Below, piece by piece: positions 42,346 through 52,671 of a stretch of DNA of 64,000 nucleotides. The DNA comes from Eutreptiella sp. 'Long Island Sound 2002'. Its lineage: Eukaryota; Euglenozoa; Euglenophyceae; Eutreptiales; Eutreptiaceae. Location of the stretch: the NCBI GenBank assembly GCA_964036045.1, contig OZ038378.1, forward strand, positions 147,096,634 through 147,160,633. The letters run 5' to 3'. The notes under the pieces were generated by a model. The model was not told where the DNA came from, ran no database searches, and saw only the letters and a program-made list of their open reading frames with translations. Position numbers and translations under genes: made by a program. The number at the start of each line of letters is the position of its first letter. Positions within the stretch are counted from its first letter, which is position 1.

Positions 42346-43029
42346 CTATAGGGTCAGGTGGAGGTGGAGGTGCGGGCAAGTGGAGGTGGAGCGATCGGCA
42401 CCTGGGACAGCAGCTTGAGCTGCAGAGGACGCCGCCGCGCTGTCGCCGTCCGACTGGAAATGTTTGTGCATTTCCCGGAGCTCGGGCAGCTCTTTATACA
42501 AGACTTTGTACAGCTGTTGGGACAGTTCAATGCAAGGGGGATCGGTGCGCTGGAGATACAGCTTGTCCTGCAGGGGCAACTCCTCAAACAGTTTGGCAAA
42601 GTGTTGTGCTGTGGCCAGGGCATGTCCCCTAGGGTTCTGCCTTTCGGTGGCGGCATTGGCCTTGGTCCATTGTGCCACACCATCGATCGTGTCTTTAAAC
42701 CGGCCGGCGCTCGACTGCATGAGGTCAGTGATGTTGCAGTACAAAACCCCCGGAACATATTCCTCGAATCTTGCTTGAATGGCAGCGTCCTTGGCAATGC
42801 TGAATACCACGTAGGCCCTCTGATCGGAATTCAGGTCGTCGAGCTTTTCGAGACCCGCCTTGATCATCTCATCAGGACCCGCTGGTTTCCCATCAGCCTC
42901 AGCCTCAGAAGGGGAAGGCCGGATGAGCTGCTGCAGTATGCAGTTCGCGCCAGCCAGGGTGACCACATTGGAACGGACAGCATCCAGGAACGACGTGTCC
43001 AGTTCCCCTCGACCGGCAGCATCAGGCAT
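42346..43029 (-). CDS. Conserved paralogue B of unknown family, 227 aa
   Basis: Single exon, ATG 43029 to stop at 42346. It aligns end to end with the protein at 36968-37567 (LDTSFLD at 10-16, LNSDQRAYV 66-74, QARFEEYVPGV 85-95, RGHALATA 134-141, LYKELPELRE 177-186). It has an extra C-terminal extension: a Ser/Ala-rich stretch (191-208) and a His-rich end (CPHLHLHLTL). The start is set by the paralogue alignment. It is probably soluble and helical; the function is unknown. Conservation between the two copies of whole motifs while the DNA has diverged argues that both are, or were, real genes. Confidence 0.75.
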   Translation of the reverse strand: MPDAAGRGELDTSFLDAVRSNVVTLAGANCILQQLIRPSPSEAEADGKPAGPDEMIKAGLEKLDDLNSDQRAYVVFSIAKDAAIQARFEEYVPGVLYCNITDLMQSSAGRFKDTIDGVAQWTKANAATERQNPRGHALATAQHFAKLFEELPLQDKLYLQRTDPPCIELSQQLYKVLYKELPELREMHKHFQSDGDSAAASSAAQAAVPGADRSTSTCPHLHLHLTL

Positions 43030-44139
43030 GGTGGTGGTGGGGCGGACACTTAAAGCGCCAAAGGGCCGACCCGCTGAGTTCCTGGACAGCCTCCATGTGG
43101 ACGCTGAGGTGCCAAGCCGCCAACACAGAGGGGACGCCGTGCAAAGGAAACGCACCGCACACGATGCTTTGGCGTTTAACATGGGAACCAGCAACAGTGC
43201 CTACAAATGAGTGAAGTGTGCATGCCACGTCTGGTCCACCAGCAACCACAGAATAACACGGAGAACGACGTAAGAGGGGGTTGCGTGCTGTCATATGACC
43301 TCTGGTCAGAATCACTTGGTCAAGATCTCCCTCTCATTGGGGTCCCAGTGTGCATTCGGGCGTTTACATTGTTTTTCCCCCCACGGCCTTGGAACTTGCT
43401 GCCTTGCCCAAGGCCCAGCACATTCGCCCCCCCCCCCCCTCACTCCCGGACGCCACACTCATGGCAGGCAGGGCAACAGCACACAGGCAAAGACACAGGC
43501 ACGGACGCCGCTGCCGTCTGGTCGCGTGACCACGTGGCTGCTGTGCCGGCCACACCCCGGCACCACCACCACCAGAGAACACGACGGCACACCACAAAAC
43601 AAACAAACACAAGGTGCCCTCCTCCCACCCCCTAGTCCAATCTAACCTCCAGTTTACTTCATAAACTTTAGTTTAGGCAGTGGCTGGGGTGGGATTTCCC
43701 CCAATGTGGGGCCCCACTCTTCCCTAGGCCGTTTGTGGTGGAAGAAAGGTTGTTGGCGTATTGTTTTTTTCTTTTGCTAACACCAGACTGAGTTGAGGCC
43801 ATCCGGCCAATGGTGTACTTGGGCTGCCAGGCCCAGACTACATGTACAGCATGAATTGGGTTTTTGGTGGATTCTTCTGGTTGACGTCTCGTAGTAGTCA
43901 AGGGTAATCTGTTACGCATCTTGTGCCGTGCGCTCCCTGAGTACCCACTCGGATTGTTGGCCATACACGAGGTTCTCAAACACTCCCCACAGCCCCTCAA
44001 GGTGGGGTCTACGCAATCAACAGTGCATGGTGTGATGAGCGTGCGACCACAGAATTTGGAGATCAAAGACCTTGTCGGGATTGCTGGAGTAGCATGGAGT
44101 AGCAGGTACGCGCATGTTGAAAGTGCTGTTCTGTGTGTG

Positions 44140-44326
44140 TTTGTAGTACGTGTGTGAGGGCTGTGTACCTACGGTGGAGGCGCAATGCGTTTTTCACGTC
44201 TTCGTACTGGCCATGCACCACTTGTTCCGCTGCTTGGTTTTCGTGGTGTGTTGCTTCGTACAGTTTGTGTCGCCAGTTGCGTAGCAGTTGCAGGGGCATG
44301 TGGTCTTGGTGTTGATTGGCCATCAA
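44140..44326 (-). CDS. Possible first exon, charged protein
   Basis: The minus frame from ATG 44326 reads MMANQHQDHMPLQLLRNWRH then continues highly charged (ENQAAEQVVHGQYEDVKNAL) to a donor-like AG|GTACAC near 44166. No downstream exon was recognised. The distribution of charged residues is protein-like but the evidence is thin. Confidence 0.25.
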
Positions 44327-44749
44327 GATGTTATGCCCGTTTCACCTCGATAGGTTGGTATAAATTGTCTTCAATGGCCTTATGCGCGCCATTATGTCTT
44401 CAGCCAAGTTGTTGCACTGCATGCATACTGCGCACGCAGAGGCCGGGATACTCACCCAAGAATACCTGTCACCTGTCTGGTAGCACGGCGAAGCAGCAAA
44501 GCCCACATGAGAACAACGAAACTGCCTTCAACTTGGTACTCCATTGTCCCTATGAACAACTCAGACTTGTAGAGTACAACTATGAAGGGGCATGCAAGAT
44601 GCACACATGTTCAAGTGGCAAGTGCCACACTTGGATATATCACCAAGACGCACAATTGGCAACAAACACCATCATCATTTTCCTCCTCCTCAATGGTTGC
44701 CTCCTCTTGTGCCCACACAGACTCAGGCACATGAGGCCAAGGTCCATCC

Positions 44750-45520
44750 ATACATGGCATTAGCGTCCGTTTCAACGGACGCTTACGGACGCACCCAAAA
44801 ATCAAAACGGACGCAAACGGACGCACCCAAAAACTGAAACGGACGCAAACGGACGCACCCAATCTGGAAAAACATGTCATTGCTCACAACACACCACATG
44901 CCCTCACAACTTCTACAATATGCAGGGAAAGTCAAAACAAAAAAAAGCAAAAAAAAATTCGCGTGGTACCCTTGACCTGCCTTCAGTCCTGCAGATTGAC
45001 TCCACTAGGGTTTGAACTCAGCACCTTCAAGTTGCAGGGCACTGCTTTACCACTAGGGTAGGGCCCATCTCTGACATACCTTTGCACAGCAGTGGTATTG
45101 ATATTTGGTCCAGTTTGGTTTTCATCCACTATTGGGTTCTCCTAAAAAAACTGAGTATTTGGAGCATAGACACATGGGGTGAAAACCCAATTTTTCACCC
45201 TCTACTAAGTCAAGCAAAATTTCCTTAGGGCGTCTTCGGCGCCCATGGTCCGGCACTTCCAGGCCAAAACCTGGCAGGGGGGGGGGGGGGGAGTCGGCGT
45301 AAAGGGTTGGACTAGCATGACACCCCCCCGTGGGTGTCATGCATCCAAAGCACTCTATGTGGCCGGCCATCATCCCTGCACAAACACACCCAAAAAGGAA
45401 AAACGGACGCAAACGGACGCACCCAAAAATCAAAACAGACGCGAACGGACGCACTCAGAACTCAAAACGGACGCAAACGGACGAGTACCCATATCAAAAC
45501 GGACGCTAATGCCATGTATG
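44750..45520. mobile_element. 771-bp TIR element with 8-bp target duplication
   Basis: Inverted ends CATACATGGCATTAGCGTCC (left) and its complement (right) are flanked by GGTCCATC at 44742-44749 and 45521-45528. Inside each end are about seven direct copies of ACGGACGC (44774-44862 and 45401-45508), typical of subterminal transposase-binding repeats. The core carries a tRNA-like repeat and a G run but no transposase. The 8-bp duplication fits hAT or P-type families; assignment is not certain. Non-autonomous. Confidence 0.85.
45000..45250. repeat. tRNA-derived repeat, family S2
   Basis: On the minus strand 45003-45066 reads TAGTGGTAAAGCAGTGCC ... GAGTTCAAACCCTAG, with A- and B-box-like motifs. 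It is followed in plus order by TTCATCCACTATTGGGTTCT, TTGAGCATAGA-like sequence, TTTTTCACCCTCTACTAAG and GGCGTCTTCGGCGCC. The same order occurs at 48757-49190. Confidence 0.6.
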
Positions 45521-45530
45521 GGTCCATCGC

Positions 45531-45652
45531 ATAGTGGGGAGAGTTCAATATGGCTACATCACCCCTACCTTCTCGGAGTCCCCATAGTGGGAAGAGTTCA
45601 ATATGGCCACATCACCCTTGCCTTCTCGGGGTCCCCATAGTGGGAAGAGTTC
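45531..45652. repeat. 53-bp tandem repeat
   Basis: Units begin ATAGTGGGGAGAGTTCAATA at 45531, 45584 and 45637 (the last partial). The CTTCTCGG(A/G)GTCCCC part resembles a motif inside H2 and H4. It begins directly after the target duplication of the 771-bp element. Confidence 0.85.
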
Positions 45653-46511
45653 AAATGCGGGATGGAAAATGGTAAAAGTGGGTGAAAATGGGTGAGAATT
45701 CAAATGTGCCACATCCCAAATGCATGGAAAGCTAGAAACACCCCAGTATGGAACCAAAAACTTGTCAACGGGGGCCAAAAGTATGATCTGAGTACCCTCA
45801 ACCCCCCTTGTCCACCCCCCCCAAGGGCGACGGTCCCCCCACCCCGGGGTGGGCTGTCACCAAGTGACGGTCCCCCATGGGGCGGGGGGGCCTCAATTGG
45901 TCAGGTGTGGACCCGCCACTTAGCTCCAGCCGCGCCTGCCTCACGACCTTCATCGCCATCTCAGTTCCATGATTGTCCGTGTCACGCAGACAGTGCTGGC
46001 GGGGGGGGGGGGGGGGGGACACCAATCCTGAGTTGCCAATTCTAGTAGAACCCAACTAAAATTTTTCCTCGGCGCCTGTGATGTCCGATTGATTTCTTAT
46101 CGCTCATGGGCCAAGTGACGGTCTCCCCCCCCCGGGGGGGGGGGGGGGGGGCTAGACAAGGGGGGGAGGGGGCTTGGACACGGGGGGGGGAGGGCATTTG
46201 CCGACATCCAAAACGTCGCACTGTGTGCACGGCATTCCCTTCTAACATGCAGGTATGTTGGTAGGCCTTAGTGACTGCCCGGAGGTGGTTCTTGGTATAA
46301 TCCTCCATGTACAATGGCGGGTCCAACATGCACTCAATGCATGCAGGAGGCGCGGCCGTTTGCCCGGGGCTACCACAGCGGGCGAGTGGTTGAGTATGGT
46401 CTCAGTGATACATGCACCAACACACAGTGAATTCATTGCAATAGCAGGAACCACCTAGGCCACTGGGCTATCTAGCCCTGAATAAAACAATAAATAAATC
46501 TGTGTGACATA

Positions 46512-47482
46512 GGGGGAATCTTTGCACTGCGCGCGCACTGCGCGCTACTTTTAGACTATGTTCCCCCGGAAGAGCCCCCAAGCACACCCCTTGGAAACGC
46601 CCTTAGAATTAGGTGACCCAAACTGCCCCAGCTCAAGAAAGTTGCAAACCACCTTCCCTGAACATAACACACATCATGCACATCTGGAAAGGCCATGAAC
46701 AGCGCATTGGTCGCCACCCTCAAGAACACACAACTGTCTTTCTGGTCCATTGTCAACTAAGTACACATTGAGAATACGCAACTTGTGTGCACAACATGAC
46801 ACATTTGCAGAATCAAAGAAATGTCACACTGTCACATGTGTGCGTGTTTGGATGATTTGAATTTAAATTGCATTGTCTCATGTTCATATGTCTCTGCTTT
46901 ATCAGCTGATGAGGACCTAAGCCGGGTCGAAACTAGTACATGTTCACTGAGATTGTATTGTGATTGTGTTGCTTGAGTTCAGCTGCAAGGGCATCATCGA
47001 AAACGAGAAGTTTTTTGATTCCCAAATTGCAAGGATTGGTTTTATTGGCAAAAGCAAGTGTCAAAAACATCATTGTCCCGGTTTCCTCAATAGCACCGGA
47101 AGGTTGGGGCCCAAAAGAGGGCGGAAATGCTACGTCACCCCTGCATTCTCGGGGGTCCCCAAAAGAAGGGGAACAAAATCAGAAGTCAAAACCTAGGCCA
47201 AGGGTCACCATGATGCACCACGCAACAAAGCGTGGATTCAAAGATTGTCCCGGTTTCCTCAATAGCACCGGAAGGTTGGGGGCCAAAAGAGGGCGGAAAT
47301 GCTACACCACCCTTGCATTCTCGGGGGTCCCCAACAAAGGGGGACAAAATCAGAAGTCAAAACCTACGCTACGGGTCACCATGATGCCCCTAGGGGCCCC
47401 TAGTATCACAAAGTATGGGTCTCTAGTACGGCCAGACGCCCAAATAGTTGCACTGCGCGCGCAGTGCGCTTAAGGCTCCCCC
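46512..47482. mobile_element. Harbinger-type element H2, 971 bp, TSD ATA
   Basis: Ends GGGGGAATCTTTGCACTGCG and, inverted, GGGGGAGCCTTAAGCGCACT; ATA is duplicated at 46509-46511 and 47483-47485. Its left 290 bp is identical to the right end of H1 (inverted), including the 66-codon frame. The centre has a 172-bp direct duplication (47072-47243, and again from 47244). No catalytic transposase remains. Confidence 0.9.
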
Positions 47483-48036
47483 ATACAGTCAAGCTGGGAG
47501 TCAACACAGAAACCACCGTTCACACGGCAAACGATAGTTCTGGCAGGGGGCCGGTAGAAAAAAAAAATCCTGGTACCACCGTGAGATTTTTTTTCGGGGG
47601 GTACCGCGGAAGGGGAGGGGAGTACGAAAAAAACTTTGTGCAAAAAATTTTTTCCGGGCCCAAAAAAACTGAGATTTCTTGAAATCTATCCTACTCCTTT
47701 GAATTTGGAAAGTGCATTTTAGCCAATATGGGTGGTATTTGTGTTTAGGGGGAATGTTTGCCCGGCGCGCGCCCGGCGCGCTACTTTTAGACTATGTTCC
47801 CCCGAAGAGCCCCCAAGCACACCCCTTGGAAACGCCCTTAGAATTAGGTGACCCAAACTGCCCCAGCTCAAGAAAGTTGCAAACTGGGGTACACAGTACT
47901 ACTCTCGCTCCTTTAAGGGCAATCTTGGTCAACACCTTAGCAAGTTGGGAGAATGGGGGGTTAGGATAGCACAACCGCATCGATCTCCAGTGGGAGCGAT
48001 AGGCGCTATTGAGGTATCGCGAACAGTAGAGCTGCA

Positions 48037-48145
48037 TCATAACATTGGTCCCACAAGTATGGGTGTCAATACATTCAGTACAATAGTGCTCCTTACACTC
48101 ATCACAAACTGCGACGGTGGAGCGTTCTGGCAACACAACACACAC
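48037..48145 (-). pseudogene. Cys-rich finger downstream of the transposase, frameshifted
   Basis: EAEVCVLCCQNA in one frame continues as TVAVCDECKEHYCTECIDTH one frame over, near 48128. H1 has the same finger uninterrupted ([20 protein letters not shown]). Spacing CxxC ... CxxC...CxxC with final HTC suggests a treble-clef or B-box-like zinc finger. Confidence 0.6.
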
Positions 48146-48166
48146 ACTTCTGCCTCATCCTCTGCC

Positions 48167-48478
48167 TCATCTTGCGTGCCACAACCGAGCAAACAGCTGC
48201 TCAATGCGTGCCCTATACCACCCGTGCACGTCATTGCAACATCGTTGGCGGGCTGTCAAAGTGCCATTCTTTCTTCCAATGAATGGCACAATGACATGAA
48301 TCCGGCCCTTGTAAGCACCATCATGGCCCCCAACTTCGAAATCAAAGAAATCACCTCGGGCACGAGAAGGTCCATACCCATCCCAAATCAAAACATCTGC
48401 TGATGTCCCGGGGGCCAAGGGGCAAATCCATATAATGTTGCCCAACATATCAACGGCAACGGTCCACCGGTAGGGCAC
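48167..48478 (-). pseudogene. PIF/Harbinger DDE transposase, C-terminal catalytic fragment
   Basis: The frame contains TVAVDMLGNIIWICPLAPGT, a SADVLIWD segment, GGHDGAYKGRIHVIVPF and RARIEQLFARLW. These match the second Asp (GGHDGAY) and Glu (RIEQLFARL) blocks of the DDE_4 (Harbinger) nuclease, and PGTSAD is typical of the family. The N-terminal part is missing (compare H4). Confidence 0.75.
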
Positions 48479-48756
48479 GGGTCACAAAAGATGCCCGGGC
48501 GCGCCCGGCGCGCTAACGTTCCCCCTTAAGGGCACCTTGCCACTGGCGCCCCACCCAGGCTGAACCATGCCTTTTTTCGGAATGCCGCTCTCTGTGGCTG
48601 CATAACCCCTGCCCTCTTGGGGACCCAAAAGTGTGCGGAATTGCTACGTAACCCGTGCGTTCTCGGGAGTCCCGGGGAAAGGGGACAAAATCGCAACAAA
48701 AAAAAGGGGAAATAGTTTGCCTTTGTGTCCCGACCAATGTTGGAGTTCCTACACAT

Positions 48757-49190
48757 TGTCCGCAGCGGGATTTGAACCCAAGATGTTGCAAACACAGCAC
48801 CACTACCTTTCCACTAAGGGACAAGCCAACTCTGCTAGGGGGAGGTCTTGATATAGGGTCCAATATATTTTTCATCCATTATTGAGTTCTCCTGAAAAGT
48901 CTTGAGTATTTTGAGCATAGATTTCCCTCCTTGGGTTCTGGTCTCACAAGCACAACACAAACTCAGGCATGTGCTCCATCACTTGCCGGACCACGCAAAT
49001 ATAAAAATATTCTGAGATCAGATAAGGACATGCATGGGAAATCTGGCGGTTCCCTACCGTGAATCCCTGACCACATGGGGTGAAGAACCATTTTTTCACC
49101 CTCTACGGCATCAAGAAAATTTTTCTTATGGCGCCGACAGTCGGGTACTTCCCTGGGTTCTGCCTGCGAAAAAATTTTCCTAACAAGTGC
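48757..49190. repeat. tRNA-derived repeat S2, second copy
   Basis: The minus strand of 48757-48840 reads CCCTTAGTGGAAAGGTAGTG ... GGGTTCAAATCCCGC (A- and B-box-like). Then comes TTCATCCATTATTGAGTTCT, TTGAGCATAGA and TTTTTCACCCTCTACGGCAT, as in the copy at 45000. Confidence 0.6.
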
Positions 49191-49264
49191 AGTACCTTTT
49201 TTTCCGGGGGGTACCTCTGGAGCGGGGGGGGGGGGGGGGATTCGCCGGCCCCTTGGGTTCTGGT

Positions 49265-49815
49265 GAACCATTGTGTGTTTTTCTGCATGCCTATTTGTTT
49301 GCCTGCCCGCTTGAGAGACTGCTTGACTGACAGCTTGTCCAATTGAGTGACTGATTGGTTGACTATCAGCCTAACCGACTAACTCTAGTTTGTCTCTCTT
49401 CCAGGTGCCTTGCCGTAGGCAATAGAATTTGGTTAACATTGTGTGGGTATGCCCGGTCTTACCGCTGTGAATCACACGGTTCACAGCAATGGTTTGGCTT
49501 TTTTTGGTGGCAGCCTACAACTACAAGCAGAAGAACAATGAGTGGTTGAGTGGTGGAACATTTGCTCGAAAAGCTCTAAGCGTGGGGCCAAAACATAAGT
49601 TCCTGGGGAAACTTTGTGTTCCAATCCCGGCTGGCGACTGCCGGCGCCGGTCAGTTAGTCCATCGGTTGTGTTACTCGACCATAGTTCAAATGCTTCATA
49701 GCACAAACTTTTGATACCCCCCCCCCGCACACCCACCCAGGGCTCAAAGTCAAAAAAAAAACCATGGGGGGATCGTTTTGTTCGGCAAAATAATCACATC
49801 CAATATAGAGGGATG
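49265..49815 (+). repeat. S1 repeat with inverted head
   Basis: 49280-49432 is the S1 head and CAGTCAGT block reversed (GCCTGCCCGCTTGAGAGACT ... GGCAATAGAATTT). 49495-49815 is body and tail in forward order, with a tRNA-like core at about 49540-49640 (GGTTGAGTGGTGGAACA ... TTCCAATCCCGGC). The copy is rearranged. Confidence 0.55.
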
Positions 49816-51913
49816 CCCAAGATCACCTTTTTTTTTTACATCCGCCAGTCCTGCGTGCAGCCCCGGTCAGGGAGCAGAATCATGGCCACACCACGGTCCG
49901 TAATGGTTTGACATGTTTGTCTGGGGTGTTTGACAAAACGATCCAGCAGATTCCCACCCAACAGTGCTGCATCCAACCATCAGGGTATGCCTTTCAGCCA
50001 CCTGGGACACACCGGGACTGCAACTTCACAAACCGATATCATCTTCTTTTTTCTGATCAAATTGGCCAAAACTGAGAGTTGCCAGGGCCCGTAGGGCAGG
50101 TTCACAAACCAATATCATCTCTCTCTGCTCCTCACCTCCCTCTTGCTCCTAAGCTCTGTCTGTTTCCTACCTAATCCTAAGCTCTGTTTCCTGACTCTTG
50201 TAGCTCGGCGTTACCCTCCCCCTCTAGTCATTGCGTGTCATGTTGGCGTCTCAGAAGCCTGTGTTGCTACCGTCTCCCTTTTTTTTTGCGCGCCTCTCTG
50301 GTGTCCCTCCAAACCACAGCCCAGAAACCTTCTTCTTGGTCTTTGTGGGATTACACTAAGGGGATGCTTAGGATTACAAAGGAAGTTACCGGGTCACGTG
50401 GGGGACTGTGCAAAGCCGCAATGGGTCAGGCTTGCTTCACTGCGATTGGCTCCAACCACACCTGCCTCCATGGCCTACATCACATCGCTCAGTGTTCCAT
50501 TCCATGTCCTTAGCATGTTGACTGATAGACTTGTTCAGCCAGTGGTAGTCCGCCTGGCGATAGAGTCAAGGAACCTCCTCTGTGCCGTGCGCTGTGCCTG
50601 GTTTGCGGTGGCCTGGCGGGGAAGGAATTCCCAGGGGTGTTTGGATGCTTGCTGGTAATTCCTGGATGCTGGATGTTCGCTCGTATGGAGGTATGCTTCT
50701 GTCCTTTGTCAGCACCTGTGCTTCGCACCAGAGACACTCAACCAAAGGCTGGGAATCTGGAATGCGGGATACAGAGCTGTCTGACCATTGTTTTCAGACA
50801 CCAAGAGGGGGGGGGGGGGGGAAAGTGTGGTAAGAAATTGGCACGAATTCTTGAACACCATGGCAACAAAAATTTTCCAGATTGTGGCATACGAACAAGC
50901 ATACACCGCAAATGCTAACAGGGAAAAACTAGTGGGTTGAAGGTATGGGGTAGAATCCAATACTTCAACAACGAGCTACCAGGGGAGCCCATTAGTACTG
51001 TGTAACACAGTTCAAAGCTTGAACACGGTGTGGTGCTGAACAAGATGCGGTGCTAAATTCTCTTGGACGGAATGGGCGAAACTCGGTGCAGGCAAAATTT
51101 GGCAAGAAATCGTAAAAACAATCGCAAAATTTGGTACTATTCTGTGGTGCCAAATTTCGCCATTCCGGATTTCATGTATTCCAAATACCCCTCCCCCCCC
51201 TGTACCATGCATACAATTGATGAGAGCCCTCAGCATGGCACAACGCAGGCACAGGATACACGCAGGGCATTCAAAGGGGTCAACAGTGAGAGTGCGCCTG
51301 GCCTGGTAACGTCCCTCTGAACTTCACGGTAGAAGCATGAAACGTCATTCCATAGACCATGACACAAAACTTTAAAACTTGTTAGGCCTCTGCTGCCAAC
51401 AAACAACAAGAAACCATGTAAACATGTCATGAATTTGAACTTTTGTCAGTATTTCTCTTTGGAATCTGAGAGATTGCGCAGACTGGATCCAAAGACCCCA
51501 ACACATCAATAAAGGCAATGATTATATGGCTGGTAGCAGGTGGATGACCCCACTCCTGAGGTTTATGGAACACAATGTCAAGAGCACCCAAACCAAACCA
51601 AACCCCATCCAGAGGGGGGTTGGTGGGGCACACAAACCGTGCAGGGGCTCGTATTGCACTGTTGTGTTGTCTGTGTGATCGCATTGCATCGCATTGCAAA
51701 CCCACTCCAGCTAAGGCCCTTGTGTCCCACAGCCCAGAAAGAAACTTAGAATGAGGCTGCAGGTCTCAAACAACACATGGTCCCGTGGTTGGGAATGTCT
51801 CTACTGCAATGCATACTGCCATGTTTCAGAACAAATCCATACGTACGCAACAGAAAATCAGTTCGGCTGAAAAGCATGGGTAGTCTACCTGTGTACACTG
51901 CAGATCATTCCAT
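49816..51913. other. No supportable gene
   Basis: A G run lies at 50806-50821. 51085-51175 has AAATTTGGCAAGAAATCG-like motifs. A minus frame at 51427-51660 (LDGVWFGLGALDIVFHKPQE) is protein-like but isolated. Confidence 0.35.
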
Positions 51914-52668
51914 GGGGGAGTCTTTGCACATCGCGCGCACTGCGCGCTACTTTTAGACTATGTTCCCCCCAAAGAGCCCCCAAGCACACCCCTTGGAAAC
52001 GCCCTTAGAAATAAGTGACCCAAACTGCCCCAGCTCTTTCCGCCCATCGAATTTCAGCGACAACACCATTCAAGCAAGAACGAACACGATGCACACTTGC
52101 CCACCAAGCCTCCTCAGAGCACCCTGTTGCTCCAGAGAGGAGATGAGCACACCTATGAGGTGGAGTGTGCTTGAGGAAGAAAAAGAAGCGGAACAAATGT
52201 TCGCGTGGAAGTAAATCATCATGCCCATACTTTAGCCAAAACTCCTCGGCAGAGTGGGCATCAATACCCATATAACTGATTTGCATCCTTAAGGACCGAG
52301 TTCCGCCACAACGCTTAATCCACCACTCAACACCATCTTTTTGCAGGTCAAGAGGGTGAGCTCCGGTGCTTTTCTCATGTACATGGAGCAACATCTCCAG
52401 GATCTTGCCTTCCGTTTGTTTGTTCATTTTTGCCACCTCCTCCTTGGTGAATGTCCAAGGTTCATCGGGTCAACCCTGCATTCTCAGGGGTCCCCAAACA
52501 ACGGGGGACAAAATCAGAAGTCAAAACCTCCGCTAGGGGTCACCATGATGCCCCTAGGGGCCCCTAGTATCTCAAAGTATGGGTCTCTAGTACGGCTAGA
52601 CGCCCAAATAGTTGCACTGCGCGCGCACTGCGCGCACACTGCGCGCGCACTGCGCTTGAGGCGCCCCC
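51914..52668 (-). mobile_element. Harbinger-type element H4, 755 bp, TSD CAT
   Basis: Ends GGGGGAGTCTTTGCACATCG and, inverted, GGGGGCGCCTCAAGCGCAGT; CAT is duplicated at 51911-51913 and 52669-52671. It shares the terminal segments with H1 and H2 (CCAAGCACACCCCTTGGAAA; CCCCTAGGGGCCCCTAGTAT). It carries the N-terminal half of a transposase and lacks the catalytic half. Confidence 0.88.
52005..52436 (-). pseudogene. Harbinger transposase N-terminal fragment
   Basis: 143 codons. It contains EWWIKRCGGTRSLRMQISYM, then LPREHLFRFFFFLKHTPPHR, a LLSGATGCSEEAWWASVHRV segment and LNGVVAEIRWAERA. The order (conserved LLxxLxFLKxYP-like helix, then a helix-turn-helix with a Trp, then an IxW) is the usual N-terminal layout of PIF/Harbinger transposases. 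The catalytic half is absent, so it cannot act alone. Confidence 0.6.
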
Positions 52669-52671
52669 CAT

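Larger units (their letters stand above)
47748..48525 (-). mobile_element. Harbinger-type element H3, 778 bp, TSD TTA
   Basis: Ends GGGGGAATGTTTGCCCGGCG and, inverted, GGGGGAACGTTAGCGCGCCG. The classical TTA duplication lies at 47745-47747 and 48526-48528. It carries the C-terminal catalytic half of a DDE transposase and a downstream Cys-rich finger, both on the minus strand. The element is internally deleted, lacking the N-terminal half. Confidence 0.92.
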
